Positions 49,964 to 58,760 of a stretch of 64,000 nucleotides of DNA are shown piece after piece. The translations under genes and the position numbers were made by a program. Origin of the DNA: CAWEWH01 sp963812775 (GTDB lineage: Bacteria; Pseudomonadota; Alphaproteobacteria; Rhizobiales; Beijerinckiaceae); contig CAWEWH010000005.1 in assembly GCA_963812775.1 (NCBI GenBank), forward strand, positions 1,248,407 through 1,312,406. The letters are read 5' to 3'. Within the stretch, counting starts at the first letter, position 1; every line of letters starts with the position of its first letter. Under the pieces are notes generated by a model. It was given only the letters and a program-made list of their open reading frames with translations. It ran no database searches and was not told where the DNA came from.

Positions 49964-50947
49964 TCAAGGAATAAGCAGCAGCTTGCCGATGGTCGTGCGG
50001 CTTTCGAGGTCGCGATGCGCCGCGACAGCGTCGGCCAGCGCGTATTCCTTGTAGATATGCACCTTGAGCTTGCCGTCGCGAACCCAGCCGAAGACGGCGT
50101 TGGCGCGGCCGATCCCCTCTTCGCCCGGCCGGCTGTAGTCGGCGCCGGCATGGTTGCTCAGATACACCGACTTGCCGCCCGGCGGCGGCCACGGGATGGG
50201 AGAAGCCGGCCCGCCGCTCTGCCCATAGGTGACCATGTGACCGCGGCGACTCAAGATGCGCAAGCCCTTCAGCCGCATGTCGCCGCCGATGGCGTCGAAC
50301 ACCGCGTCGACACCCTTGCCGTCGGTGCGCGCGTTGATCTCCTGTTCGAAGTCCACCTTGGTGTAGAGGATCACCTCATCGGCCCCGAGGCCGCGCACGA
50401 ATTGCGCTTTGTCCTCGGACGAGACGGTGGCGTACACATAGGCGCCGAGCATCTTGGCCATCTGCACGAGGTTGGAGCCGACGCCGCCGGCAGCGGCGTG
50501 AATGAGAACGCGCTGGCCGGGCTTGGTGTGGTGCGAGTCGTGCGCGAGGTAGTGCGCGGTCCGCCCCTGGTTGAGCACGGCGGTCGCGATCTTCATGTCC
50601 ATGTCGGGCGACACCGGCACGAGCGAGATGGCTTGCAGCAGCATCTTCTCCTTGTAGGTGCCGAGCCGGTGCTGTCCGGCGAACACGACGCGGTCGCCGG
50701 CCTTCACGTGCCTGACGCCGTCGCCCACCGCCGCCACGATGCCGCCAGCTTCGTGGCCCGGGACCAGCGGCACGCCCATGGACGCCGCCGGGCCGAGGCC
50801 GCGCCGGTAGTTGGTGTCGCTGAAATTGATGCCGATGACCTCGAGGTCGACGATGGCCTGACCCGGACCGGGTGCCGGCGGCTCGGGCACATCCTCGTAG
50901 GTCAGCACCTCCGGGCCGCCGAAACGGTGCACGCATACGGCCTTCAT
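49964..50947 (-). CDS. NADPH:quinone oxidoreductase family protein (zeta-crystallin-like MDR)
   Basis: 327 residues. Medium-chain dehydrogenase/reductase without zinc sites. N-terminal MKAVCVHRFGGPEVLTYEDV, VPGHEAGGIVAAVGDGV, then the NADPH-binding VLIHAAAGGVGSNLVQMAKM with ATVSSEDKAQFVRGLGADEV. Reduces quinones or activated enals using NADPH. Soluble. ATG start with a GGGAGCGAGCC ribosome-binding site. Divergent from the DOPA dioxygenase gene; the aromatic-degradation neighbourhood fits a detoxification or catabolic role. Confidence 0.93.
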   Translation of the reverse strand: MKAVCVHRFGGPEVLTYEDVPEPPAPGPGQAIVDLEVIGINFSDTNYRRGLGPAASMGVPLVPGHEAGGIVAAVGDGVRHVKAGDRVVFAGQHRLGTYKEKMLLQAISLVPVSPDMDMKIATAVLNQGRTAHYLAHDSHHTKPGQRVLIHAAAGGVGSNLVQMAKMLGAYVYATVSSEDKAQFVRGLGADEVILYTKVDFEQEINARTDGKGVDAVFDAIGGDMRLKGLRILSRRGHMVTYGQSGGPASPIPWPPPGGKSVYLSNHAGADYSRPGEEGIGRANAVFGWVRDGKLKVHIYKEYALADAVAAHRDLESRTTIGKLLLIP

Positions 50948-51136
50948 GGCTCGCTCCCCTCCACTCCATCCCGCCGCCGGTGCCTATAGCGGCAAAACCT
51001 CGGGGCGCGAAGCACGCTGCCGTCAACGATTGGACCGCACGGGCTGTGCATGGCGCCGGGCGACGCTCGACCCCCTTGATTTATTGTCCGGGCGGTCGTC
51101 GAACTGCCCATCCGACGAGATCAGCAAAGGCGCGCC

Positions 51137-51532
51137 ATGGCCAACGAGTCGAACACGGAGACGGCAAGTTTGCCGACCGCGAGCGCGCCGCGGGACGTTG
51201 GCGCCATCAAGCTCTATCACGCGCACGTCTACTACGACGCATCGACGCGCGAGACGGCCGGCCTGCTGCGCGAGCGTGTCGCCGAGACGTTTCCGGAAGC
51301 GACGCTCGGCCGCTGGCACGACGCCCTTGTCGGCCCGCATCCGCGCTCGATGTATCAGATCGCCTTCCCGGTCGAGCTCTTCGCCGTCTTTGCGCCGTGG
51401 CTGATGCTCAATCGCGACGGCCTGACCATCCTTCTGCATCCCGAGACCGGCGCCGCCCGGGCCGATCACACGGCGCATGCCGTCTGGATGGGCGCCGTCC
51501 TGCCGCTGCGGCTCGATGTGCTGAAGAGCTGA
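51137..51532 (+). CDS. DOPA 4,5-dioxygenase family protein
   Basis: 131 residues, single DOPA-dioxygenase domain. Metal-binding histidines in IKLYHAHVYYDASTRETAG and late HTAHAVWMGAVLPL, with the conserved RSMYQIAFP and ILLHPETG between them. Family members cleave the aromatic ring of DOPA or caffeate extradiolically; many bacterial ones are uncharacterised. Convergent with the FAD monooxygenase 10 bp away, which could supply a catechol substrate, an inference from context. Confidence 0.9.
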   Translation: MANESNTETASLPTASAPRDVGAIKLYHAHVYYDASTRETAGLLRERVAETFPEATLGRWHDALVGPHPRSMYQIAFPVELFAVFAPWLMLNRDGLTILLHPETGAARADHTAHAVWMGAVLPLRLDVLKS

Positions 51533-51542
51533 GTGCCGCTGT

Positions 51543-53180
51543 TCAGCCCGCCGCCGATGCCGGCCGGCGTCCCAGCGCCAGCGCCAATATGTCTCCCGCT
51601 GCATCAAGCGCGGGGGCAGCATGGCCGCGCCACGCCACATGCTGGTCCGGGCGCACCAGGAGCAGGCGGGCGCCGTAGATGGGCGCAAGCTCGGGCTCGT
51701 CGAGGCTGAGCACGGCGAGCGGCACGCCGAGGGTTGCGGCCGCCCGCGCGAAGGCGCTCCCGTCGGCACCGAACGACACGAGGGTGAACCACGGACCCAG
51801 CCGCTCGAACAGGGCCGTGCCGTCGGACAGGAAGACGCTGGGCAGGCGAGACCCTGGTCGCGCCGTCACCGCGTATGTCACGGCATCGGCCGGCACCGGC
51901 GTCGCGGGCTCGGCCGCGACAATCGGCGAATCGGCGTAGCAATAGCCGAACTCGAGCCCGAGGCATTCGTTCTCCGCATTGCCGAGCCTGGCGATCTCCG
52001 CACCGGCGGCGGCGCGCGCCAGGTCGCCGCTCGCGCCCGCGGCATAGAGCGAATCTCCATATGATGCGTAGACGCCCGCCATCGTGCCGCGCATCGCGTT
52101 GTGCCGCCCCGAGCCCTCGCGGTTGCGCAGACCGACCGGGCGCCGCTCGATCTCGTAGGAGCGAATGAGGTCTTCGCCTCCGAAGCCGCGCACGACGGCC
52201 GCCAGCTTCCAGGCGAGATCGAAGGCATCGCCGATGCCGGTGTTCATGCCGTAGCCGCCGGTCGGGATATATTGATGGGCGGCATCGCCGGCCAGCAGCA
52301 CGCGGCCTTCGCCATAGGCGTCCGCGACGAGCAGATGCGCCCACCAGGGATTGGCGACGAGAATCTTGAATTCGAAATCCTGGCCGACGAAGTTGCGTAG
52401 CAGCGCGTTCGGGTCGACGCTGTCTCCCTCGACGACAGGTCCGCGCGATTGCAGCGTCCAGGTGTTGCGGTCGTCCTGCGCGATCAGCGTGCCGGTGTTC
52501 GACTGGTAGTGCCATGTCGTGCCCCAGCGCTGCAGCAGGTGCCTGGCGTCCGACAAGAAGTGTGTCATGAACCGCGGCAGCACGCGCGCCTCGCCGCTCT
52601 GCTCGACGCCGATCGCCTGCCGCACGCGGCTGCCGCCGCCGTCGCAGCCGACGAGATAGCGGCAGCGCAACGTCTCGGCCTTGCCGCTGTCGCGATCGCG
52701 CACGGTGGCGGTCACCCCGTCCACGTCCTGAACGAGGTCCTCGAACTCGACGCCGAAGCGCGCATCAAGCAGCGGTTGCGATTGCGCCGCGCGCTTGAGA
52801 ACGGGCTCGACGTCGATCTGCGAGGCGCGCATGGCCGGCTCGAAGGATTGGCTGCCGTCATTGCGCGCGGCGATCGCCGCGCGCGCCTGCGTCACGCTGG
52901 GATAACGAAAGCGATAGAGCTCGTGGCCCGTCATGGTCGTGACCCACGACACGTCGAAGGCGTGATCCTGCGGCACGCCCGCGGCGCGCAGCTTGTCGGC
53001 GAGGCCCGCGAGCCGAAACAGCTCCATGCTGCGGCCGTTGGTGATGTCCATTTTCGGATGGCGGGTGGTGTCGTGGTTGCGCTCCACCAGCGTGCACGCC
53101 ACCCCCCGCCGGGCCAGCTCGTGCGCCAGGGTGAGGCCGACGGGCCCGCCGCCGGCGATGAGAACCGGTATCGTCGCCAT
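51543..53180 (-). CDS. FAD-dependent aromatic monooxygenase (PheA/TfdB type)
   Basis: 545 residues, class A flavoprotein hydroxylase. FAD motif VLIAGGGPVGLTLAHELARR, the DG-type segment LVGCDGGGSRVRQAIGVEQS and the second FAD/NADPH motif VLLAGDAAHQYIPTGGYGMN with GIGDAFDLAWKLAAVVRG. C-terminal thioredoxin-like domain (about 440-545) as in phenol hydroxylase. Hydroxylates a phenolic ring using NAD(P)H and O2. Start at MATIPVLIAGGG; the upstream frame shows no conserved residues. Substrate unknown; 2,4-dichlorophenol-type or phenylpropanoid substrates are possible. Confidence 0.93.
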   Translation of the reverse strand: MATIPVLIAGGGPVGLTLAHELARRGVACTLVERNHDTTRHPKMDITNGRSMELFRLAGLADKLRAAGVPQDHAFDVSWVTTMTGHELYRFRYPSVTQARAAIAARNDGSQSFEPAMRASQIDVEPVLKRAAQSQPLLDARFGVEFEDLVQDVDGVTATVRDRDSGKAETLRCRYLVGCDGGGSRVRQAIGVEQSGEARVLPRFMTHFLSDARHLLQRWGTTWHYQSNTGTLIAQDDRNTWTLQSRGPVVEGDSVDPNALLRNFVGQDFEFKILVANPWWAHLLVADAYGEGRVLLAGDAAHQYIPTGGYGMNTGIGDAFDLAWKLAAVVRGFGGEDLIRSYEIERRPVGLRNREGSGRHNAMRGTMAGVYASYGDSLYAAGASGDLARAAAGAEIARLGNAENECLGLEFGYCYADSPIVAAEPATPVPADAVTYAVTARPGSRLPSVFLSDGTALFERLGPWFTLVSFGADGSAFARAAATLGVPLAVLSLDEPELAPIYGARLLLVRPDQHVAWRGHAAPALDAAGDILALALGRRPASAAG

Positions 53181-53307
53181 GGCGCCCGGCTTACGCGATC
53201 GGCGGTGCCGCTGTCGACGTGATCCTTTGCGCGCGCCCGGCCTAGGGGCGCGCACCGCGCGGCCCAAAGGCACTGGCGCGATCGCTCTTGGTCGCATCGC
53301 ACCCCTG

Positions 53308-53323
53308 AGTGACGCGCGTCACT
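53308..53323. promoter_or_regulatory. 16-bp perfect palindrome upstream of the subtilase gene
   Basis: AGTGACGCGCGTCACT is its own reverse complement. It lies 84 bp before the subtilase start, in the 227-bp gap shared with the divergent FAD monooxygenase, so it is well placed to be an operator for a dimeric regulator of one or both. No regulator gene is adjacent. Confidence 0.5.
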
Positions 53324-53407
53324 ACGATAGCGGGCATCTCGTCTGTATCCCATACACAGGTTGCAATCCGCATCGGCGCGGAGCGAACCGTATCGGGAGT
53401 GACAATC

Positions 53408-54712
53408 ATGGCGAAGAGGACAAGGAAGCGTGCGCCAGCGGCCGCGGCCGCGGCGACGACAAGCAGCGTGGACGAGCTGCTGCTCGCGGCCCTCGAGCGG
53501 GGCGATGAGAGCTTCGAGACCGGCCGTTACCTGATCACCTTCAAGGAGGGCGCCGTGAAGGAGGGCGCGCAGGCCTTGAGCGCCCGCGGCCTGCGCAGCG
53601 CCGATGCCCGCGATTTCGCCGGCCAGTCCTTCAGCGTCGCCGACGTGGCCGGCGCCGACAGCGTCGTGCTGCCGGAGATCGGCGTCGCCGTGGTGGCCGG
53701 CGTTCCGTTCGCGGCGCGTGGCATGAGCGTGCAGGCCGAGATTGCCGCCGACAGCCCCATCGAGGCCATCGAGCCCGAATATTTCGTCTTCGCCGACGGC
53801 GCCGCCGACTACCTGCATGGCTTCCGGCGCGCCGCCGAAATCATCGAGAAGGATCTCGGCCTCGTCACCGAGCTCAAGATGCCCGATCGCGAGATGGAGG
53901 AGGTGCAGGTGCTGGGCGCCACCTGGGGGCTGATCAAGTGCAGGGTGCCGCCGAGCCCGCGCAGCGGCGCCGGCATCAAGGTGGCGGTGCTCGACACCGG
54001 CATGGACCTCGGGCATCCGGACTTTTCCGGCCGCCCCGTCGTCAGCCAGACCTTCGTCGGCCAGCCCGTGCAGGACCTGCACAGCCACGGCACGCATTGC
54101 ATCGGCACCGCCTGCGGCCCGCAGGCGCCGGTGGGCACGACGCCGCGCTACGGCATCGGCTTCAAGGCGCTCATCTTCGCCGGCAAGGTGCTGTCCAATT
54201 CCGGCTCCAGCGTCAGCGGCAGCGTGCTGGCCGGCATGAACTGGGCCATCGCCAACCGCTGTGCGATGATCTCCATGTCGCTCGGCTCGCAATCGCCCGT
54301 GCAGGCCGCCTACACGGCGGCCGGCACCGCGGCGCTCAACAACGGCTGCCTGATCATCGCGGCGTCCGGCAACTCGGCTTCCAACACGGGGGCGCCCGCC
54401 AACTCGCCGACCATCATGTCGGTGGCTTCCCTCGACCAGAATCTCACGCCGTCGAGCTTTTCGAACTTCGGCAAGATCGAGATCGCCGCACCCGGCCGCG
54501 ACGTGTTCTCCTCGGTGCCGCGGCCGACGCGCTACGGCATCAAGAGCGGCACCAGCATGGCGACCCCGCACGTCGCCGGCTGCGCGGCTTTGTGGGCGGA
54601 GACGAGCCCGAGTTTGAGGGGCATGAATCTCTGGAACAGGCTCTTGGCCACCGCCAAGCCGCTGCCGCTGCCGGCCTCGAAGGTGGGCAAGGGGCTGGTG
54701 CAGGCGCCGTAA
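53408..54712 (+). CDS. Subtilisin-like serine protease (S8), apparently cytoplasmic
   Basis: 434 residues. No signal peptide: it starts with a basic, Ala-rich tail (MAKRTRKRAPAAAAAATTSS). Residues 40-130 look like an I9-type propeptide (GRYLITFKEGAVKEGAQALS ... IEAIEPEYFVF). Catalytic domain with Asp196 in VAVLDTGMDLGHPDF, His227 in HSHGTHCIGTACG and Ser383 in GTSMATPHVAGCAALWAE; the oxyanion Asn is in AASGNSASNTG. All triad residues intact. Start after GGGAGTGACAATC. A small protein with an I9-like fold is encoded 92 bp downstream. Confidence 0.93.
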   Translation: MAKRTRKRAPAAAAAATTSSVDELLLAALERGDESFETGRYLITFKEGAVKEGAQALSARGLRSADARDFAGQSFSVADVAGADSVVLPEIGVAVVAGVPFAARGMSVQAEIAADSPIEAIEPEYFVFADGAADYLHGFRRAAEIIEKDLGLVTELKMPDREMEEVQVLGATWGLIKCRVPPSPRSGAGIKVAVLDTGMDLGHPDFSGRPVVSQTFVGQPVQDLHSHGTHCIGTACGPQAPVGTTPRYGIGFKALIFAGKVLSNSGSSVSGSVLAGMNWAIANRCAMISMSLGSQSPVQAAYTAAGTAALNNGCLIIAASGNSASNTGAPANSPTIMSVASLDQNLTPSSFSNFGKIEIAAPGRDVFSSVPRPTRYGIKSGTSMATPHVAGCAALWAETSPSLRGMNLWNRLLATAKPLPLPASKVGKGLVQAP

Positions 54713-54804
54713 AGTCACCGGCGCGCTGGCGTGCTATGGTGGCCGCACCGTGACGACGCGGCGCGCGATCATCGTGCCGCGCTCGCGCTCGATGGAACAG
54801 CGCC

Positions 54805-55131
54805 ATGGCACAGAAAAAGAAAGTTGCGAAGAAGAGCGCGGCCAAGAAAACCGCGACGAAGAGCGGCGCCGCGAAGGCCGCAGCCGCGAAGACCTCGGCT
54901 GCGAAGACCTGGGTGGTCACCACCTCCAGCGACCGGCCGCTCGCCGAGATCGCCAAGGACCTCAAGGCGGCCGGCTTCAAGGTCGACCAGACCCTGGATC
55001 AGATCGGAATCATCACCGGCAAGTCCGACGACAAGGCGGTGGGCAAGGCCCGCGCCGTGCGCGGCGTCACCGATGTGTCGGCCGAACAGCAGGTCGACAT
55101 CGGGCCGCCGGGCGGGCGCGACACCTGGTGA
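54805..55131 (+). CDS. Small Lys/Ala-rich protein with I9-like (protease propeptide/inhibitor) domain
   Basis: 108 residues. Residues 1-35 are a histone-tail-like basic stretch (KKKVAKKSAAKKTATKSG, Ala/Lys repeats). Residues 36-100 read WVVTTSSDRPLAEIAKDLKA, AGFKVDQTLDQIGIITGKSD, then a helix with a VRGVTDVSAEQQVDIGP end. The strand-helix-strand-strand-helix-strand order, the G-I-I-x-G turn and the V-x-x-V-x-x-E-Q ending resemble subtilisin propeptides of the I9 family. The gene follows the subtilase, so a trans-acting inhibitor or chaperone is my inference. No signal peptide, as for the protease. Confidence 0.7.
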   Translation: MAQKKKVAKKSAAKKTATKSGAAKAAAAKTSAAKTWVVTTSSDRPLAEIAKDLKAAGFKVDQTLDQIGIITGKSDDKAVGKARAVRGVTDVSAEQQVDIGPPGGRDTW

Positions 55132-55146
55132 GGCGGCGGCGCCGCC

Positions 55147-55623
55147 TCATTCGGACATCATCCGCCGCCAGGCCGCCGCGACGGTCTGCATGTCGGGGGG
55201 CGCGGCCTCATAGCACGTGGCGTCGCCCGCTAGATTTTCCCAGGGCTGCGCGCTGCGCACGAAGAAGTGCGCCGCGGGCTTCAGCCACGACGTATCGTCG
55301 AGCGTCCCGGCACGCACGATGACGGTCTCCGCCCGACCGTCGCGCTGGCCATAGATGCGGCCGCCGCAATCGCCGCAGAACCACGACGCGGTCGCAACGC
55401 CCGTCGGCGAGACGCCGCGCCAGGCCTTCGGCGTGCCCGCCGCGATGCGGAAGTCCGCCGCCGCGACGGCCATGTTGAGCGCAAAGGCGCTGCCCGAGCG
55501 CCGCTGGCATTCGGTGCAATGGCAGGCATAGACGGAGAGCGGCATGGAGCCCACCGTGTAGCGGACGGCGCCGCAGGGGCAGCCGCCGGCGAGCGGCAGA
55601 CGAGGAAGCTTAGACGGCGGCAT
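55147..55623 (-). CDS. GFA family protein (glutathione-dependent formaldehyde-activating enzyme-like)
   Basis: 158 residues. Zinc-binding GFA fold: GGCPCGAVRYTVGSMPLSVY (C-x-C), CHCTECQRRSGSAFALNMAV (C-x-C-x2-C) and WFCGDCGGRIYGQRDG (C-x2-C), with all seven cysteines. Most members are not true Gfa enzymes and their activity is unknown. Start at MPPSKLPRLPLAGG; longer frames upstream lack conservation. Convergent with the I9-like gene. Confidence 0.9.
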   Translation of the reverse strand: MPPSKLPRLPLAGGCPCGAVRYTVGSMPLSVYACHCTECQRRSGSAFALNMAVAAADFRIAAGTPKAWRGVSPTGVATASWFCGDCGGRIYGQRDGRAETVIVRAGTLDDTSWLKPAAHFFVRSAQPWENLAGDATCYEAAPPDMQTVAAAWRRMMSE

Positions 55624-55676
55624 GGCGCTGGCGCATGATCTTTTCCGAGACCGCGCACACATTCGCCGTTCGCGCG

Positions 55677-56009
55677 CTAGTTGGAAAGAGCTGGCTTACT
55701 GAAGCCGTTGCGCTTCCAAGGGCGCCGTTGGCTGTTCGTCAGGATCGTGGGTGACCGCTTCGGAATGCGCGCAAGTACAGCGCGCAACTCGTCATACAGC
55801 GCGATCCACGCCTCGCGGCGTCGCTTGCCGCTCTTGCCGGTGACGATCACGATGTCGTTCTCACCGATGCTGGCCCAGGTCAGCTTCAGTAGATCGCCCA
55901 GGCGGAGGCCGGTATGAGTTGCAAGGTCAGAAGCACACACGACCTCTGGCGGGCAGTTTGCCTTGAGTTGTACAATATCCGCCTCGGTCCAAATGATCCC
56001 GCCCGAAGA
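55677..56009 (-). pseudogene. Truncated tyrosine recombinase / phage-type integrase remnant
   Basis: 110 codons open from a stop to a stop without a proper start. Reads IIWTEADIVQLKANCPPEVV, then ATHTGLRLGDLLKLTWASIG with the catalytic Arg of the integrase core, and IVIVTGKSGKRRREAWIALY. The second half of the catalytic domain (His-x2-Arg and Tyr) is missing: after PTILTNSQRRPWKRNGFS the frame ends. Base composition is lower in GC than the neighbours. Remnant of a mobile element. Confidence 0.75.
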
Positions 56010-56234
56010 TCAATTTAGGCGCTGCAAAATTCGTCTTCTGGCTCATCGAATTCACCGACTTCATGACCGAGCGGCATTTGTCGGTGCGCGAGCGCATCGC
56101 TGTTAACGAGGAGCCATCGTATGGAGTGCGCTCGCACATCCCAAGGCAACCATTCGCAGCTCAAAAGGAGGCCGGGAGGCGGCAGCCGAGAAACCCGATG
56201 TTATGCGGTTGACGAACTCACGAGGAGAACGACG

Positions 56235-56774
56235 ATGATCCGTCTCGCCATCTTCACAGCGGCTTTGAGCCTGATATCCATGGGTTCGAACGCCCAAGCG
56301 CCTCAGACAAGCGACGACTTGGTCCAGCAACTGACGCCCCCGAGCCGCTCCTTGAATGGCGGGAAATTCCGCAAGATCGATGTCGAAAAGAGGAACGAGG
56401 CTGAGATCATCGCCGCCAAGGCGACCCTGCCCAAGGCCAACATGCGCGTCCAGTTCGAATACAACTCGGCGCAGTTGACTCAGGAACGCCGCGACACCTT
56501 GAAGGTCCTCGCGGACGCGCTGAAGAATCCGGCCTTGGCCACGGAGCGGTTCCTCGTCGCCGGCCATACCGACGCGCGCGGCTCGGACATCTACAACAAG
56601 GGACTGTCCGACGCCCGCGCGCTCTCGGTGAAGAATCACCTGGTCAACACCTATCAAATCGCGCCAGAGAGGCTCGACACGATCGGGTTGGGCGAACGGG
56701 ACCTAGCCGACAAGGCAAATCCGGAGAGCCCAGAAAACCGCCGCGTTGAGATCGTGACGCAACTGAAGGAGTAG
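56235..56774 (+). CDS. OmpA-family outer-membrane/peptidoglycan-associated protein
   Basis: 179 residues. Signal peptide MIRLAIFTAALSLISMGSNA. The C-terminal OmpA domain (about 72-178) has VQFEYNSAQLTQERRDTLKV, the peptidoglycan-binding FLVAGHTDARGSDIYNKGLS and ARALSVKNHLVNTYQIAPER with the usual Asp and Arg residues, ending ENRRVEIVTQ. Between them the short SLNGGKFRKIDVEKRNE segment is shared with many rhizobial OmpA-like proteins. Start after GAGGAGAACGACG. Binds the cell wall noncovalently; specific role unknown. Confidence 0.92.
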   Translation: MIRLAIFTAALSLISMGSNAQAPQTSDDLVQQLTPPSRSLNGGKFRKIDVEKRNEAEIIAAKATLPKANMRVQFEYNSAQLTQERRDTLKVLADALKNPALATERFLVAGHTDARGSDIYNKGLSDARALSVKNHLVNTYQIAPERLDTIGLGERDLADKANPESPENRRVEIVTQLKE

Positions 56775-56950
56775 TCCATCAAGGCTTTTGGGACCTTAGA
56801 AGGAGACCGCTACCCTTTTCTCGGTCCACTCCACAGCCTCGCCGTACCGTCGCCGATCTGGCGTGCCGCGCGAAAACATGGATTCCTGCCGAGGGTGATC
56901 TCTTCAGTGATTTGGTTGACCTTCGCCTTCGTCCGCCCCACCATTCCAGG

Positions 56951-57946
56951 ATGGACCGCCGCCGCTTCCTGTTGACCTCGGTGGCCGGTGCCCTCGCGGT
57001 GCCGCGCGCCGCCGAGGCGCAGCAGGCGCCCGTTCGCGCGCGCATCGCCGTGTTTTTCGCCGGCTCGCCGCAAACTGCCTACGGGAGCGAGCGCACCTGG
57101 GGTCCCAGTTTTGTCGCCGCGTTGCGCAGTCTCGGCTGGGTGGAGGGCCAGAACCTTGTTCTGGAATGGTGGTACTCCGAGGATCAGGACGAACGCCGCC
57201 GCGCGCTCGCCGAGGATTTTGTGCAGCGGAAACTAGATGTGATCGTCGTGCAGAGCACCACCGAGACCGTGGAGATAAAGCGGGCCACGGCGACCATCCC
57301 GATCGTGATGGTGCTGATCGGAGATCCGGTCGGTGCCGGTCTCGTTCAGAGCCTTGCCCGACCGGGCGGGAACATCACCGGCACATCACTGATGACAAGT
57401 GACACGTACGGGAAGGGCGTTCAGTTTCTCAAAGAGCTCTTGCCGACGGTGCGGCGCGTGGCAGTGCTGGGGAACCCAGGCAACGCCTCCTCCGTGCGTA
57501 TGCGGGAAGAGACGCGCGACGCGGCAGCGCGGCTAGGTATTGACCTTCTATCCGCAGAGGTTCGGACCGCGGACGAACTGCCTAAGGTGTTCGCGGCGAT
57601 TGCGCAGCGGCGGCCGAACGCGCTCGTCGTGTTGCTGGATACCCTCACGGTCGACAATCGTCACCGAATTGTGGAATTCGCGGCGAAGAACCAGATCCCC
57701 GCACTCTATGGAGGGCCGATGTTCGCCGAGGCGGGGGGCCTTCTCACATACACAGTAGATTTTTACGAGCTGTGGCGGCGTGCCGCAGTCTACGTGGACC
57801 GAATTTTGAAGGGCGCAAAGCCCGCCGACCTGCCGATCGAGCAGCCCACCAAGTTTCAGCTCATCATCAACCTCAAGACCGCCAAAGCCCTCGGCCTCAC
57901 CGTTCCCGATACTCTCCTCGCCCGCGCCGACGAGGTCATCGAATGA
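56951..57946 (+). CDS. ABC transporter substrate-binding protein (TrpX/PF04392 type)
   Basis: 331 residues. Twin-arginine-like signal MDRRRFLLTSVAGALAVPRA ending EAQQ. Mature part has ARIAVFFAGSPQTAYGSERT, FVAALRSLGWVEGQNLVLEW, IPIVMVLIGDPVGAGLVQSL and ARPGGNITGTSLMTSDTYGK, the standard order for this very numerous family in rhizobia. Ligands are mostly unknown (some bind tryptophan or other aromatics). No permease or ATPase gene follows; instead a broken start of a second copy overlaps its stop. Confidence 0.9.
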   Translation: MDRRRFLLTSVAGALAVPRAAEAQQAPVRARIAVFFAGSPQTAYGSERTWGPSFVAALRSLGWVEGQNLVLEWWYSEDQDERRRALAEDFVQRKLDVIVVQSTTETVEIKRATATIPIVMVLIGDPVGAGLVQSLARPGGNITGTSLMTSDTYGKGVQFLKELLPTVRRVAVLGNPGNASSVRMREETRDAAARLGIDLLSAEVRTADELPKVFAAIAQRRPNALVVLLDTLTVDNRHRIVEFAAKNQIPALYGGPMFAEAGGLLTYTVDFYELWRRAAVYVDRILKGAKPADLPIEQPTKFQLIINLKTAKALGLTVPDTLLARADEVIE

Positions 57947-58029
57947 ACAGGCGGGAGGTCGTTGCCGCACTTGTGTTGCCAATGTTCGGACTTAAGGAGC
58001 GCCCCGCTACTCGACGACGCGCATTCTAG
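57943..58029 (+). pseudogene. Start fragment of a second substrate-binding protein
   Basis: 28 codons, MNRREVVAALVLPMFGLKER then a basic end. The opening MNRREVV resembles the MKRREF-type N-terminus of the same substrate-binding family, and the ATG overlaps the previous stop (ATGA), as would an intact tandem gene. The rest is missing. Could be translated as a short peptide, but more likely a remnant. Confidence 0.4.
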
Positions 58030-58046
58030 GCGGTGCCCGCGATTGA

Positions 58047-58643
58047 CTAAGCTGTTTTGCAGGCGCCGCGAAACGGCATGGCTGTGATCGTGAGGCGGCA
58101 ATGGTCGAGAAAGTAGTCGGCCGCGAAACGGCCGCGATCGTCGCTTTCAAAAACCTGGAGTTGGTAGACAAAGCTTAGGGTGCACGTATCGCCAATCATC
58201 TCAATGAGGATGGCTTGGTCCCAGCTCTGCGCCGAATACCGCGGCGTGGTTTCCACAGGCAGTCGCTCGATCAACCGCGGAAGCGTCGCGAAGTTGGTGA
58301 TGCACTCGCCATTGAAACGCAGTGCCCCATCATTCGCATGAAGATCGTGCAACACCGGATTGTTCGGGGGGTCCTGCGCCAAAAACTGTTGCCGGAGCGC
58401 GTCCGTACGCACGCTCCAAAGCTTGTGGTGGCCGTCATAGACCAGCATAACGTCGTCGAAGCGCTGCACCAGGAGGCCATCGTCCTCCTGGGCGTCGGTC
58501 GCTGCCCCGAGCAGACGCTCCGCGTCGGCCGGCGTGGACACGCCGAGCATTAGCCGAGCGCCGCGCCCTGATACGAACAATTCCCAGAGGTCGAGGACCG
58601 GGACGTCTTCGCCGGGATAGTCCGGAGCTTTCTTGGAGGTCAC
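58047..58643 (-). CDS. Hypothetical protein
   Basis: 198 residues from a GTG (longer starts are possible up to 58760). No family recognised and no signal peptide or membrane segment. Acidic, with two recognisable parts: PGEDVPVLDLWELFVSGRGA followed by MLGVSTPADAERLLGAATDA, then VMLVYDGHHKLWSVRTDALR and ERLPVETTPRYSAQSWDQAI. Looks like a real soluble protein of the immunity-protein or SMI1/KNR4-like size class, but that is only an impression. Isolated between the substrate-binding protein and the TPR gene. Confidence 0.6.
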   Translation of the reverse strand: MTSKKAPDYPGEDVPVLDLWELFVSGRGARLMLGVSTPADAERLLGAATDAQEDDGLLVQRFDDVMLVYDGHHKLWSVRTDALRQQFLAQDPPNNPVLHDLHANDGALRFNGECITNFATLPRLIERLPVETTPRYSAQSWDQAILIEMIGDTCTLSFVYQLQVFESDDRGRFAADYFLDHCRLTITAMPFRGACKTA

Positions 58644-58760
58644 CGACGCATTCCCGTTGCGATCCCGTCGTGAACAAGTGTCGGAAGCTAGGGCTATCGT
58701 GAGTGTTGTCGATTGGAAAGCTCGAACAATCGGTCGCGAGCCGCGTCTTACCGCTCCCAA

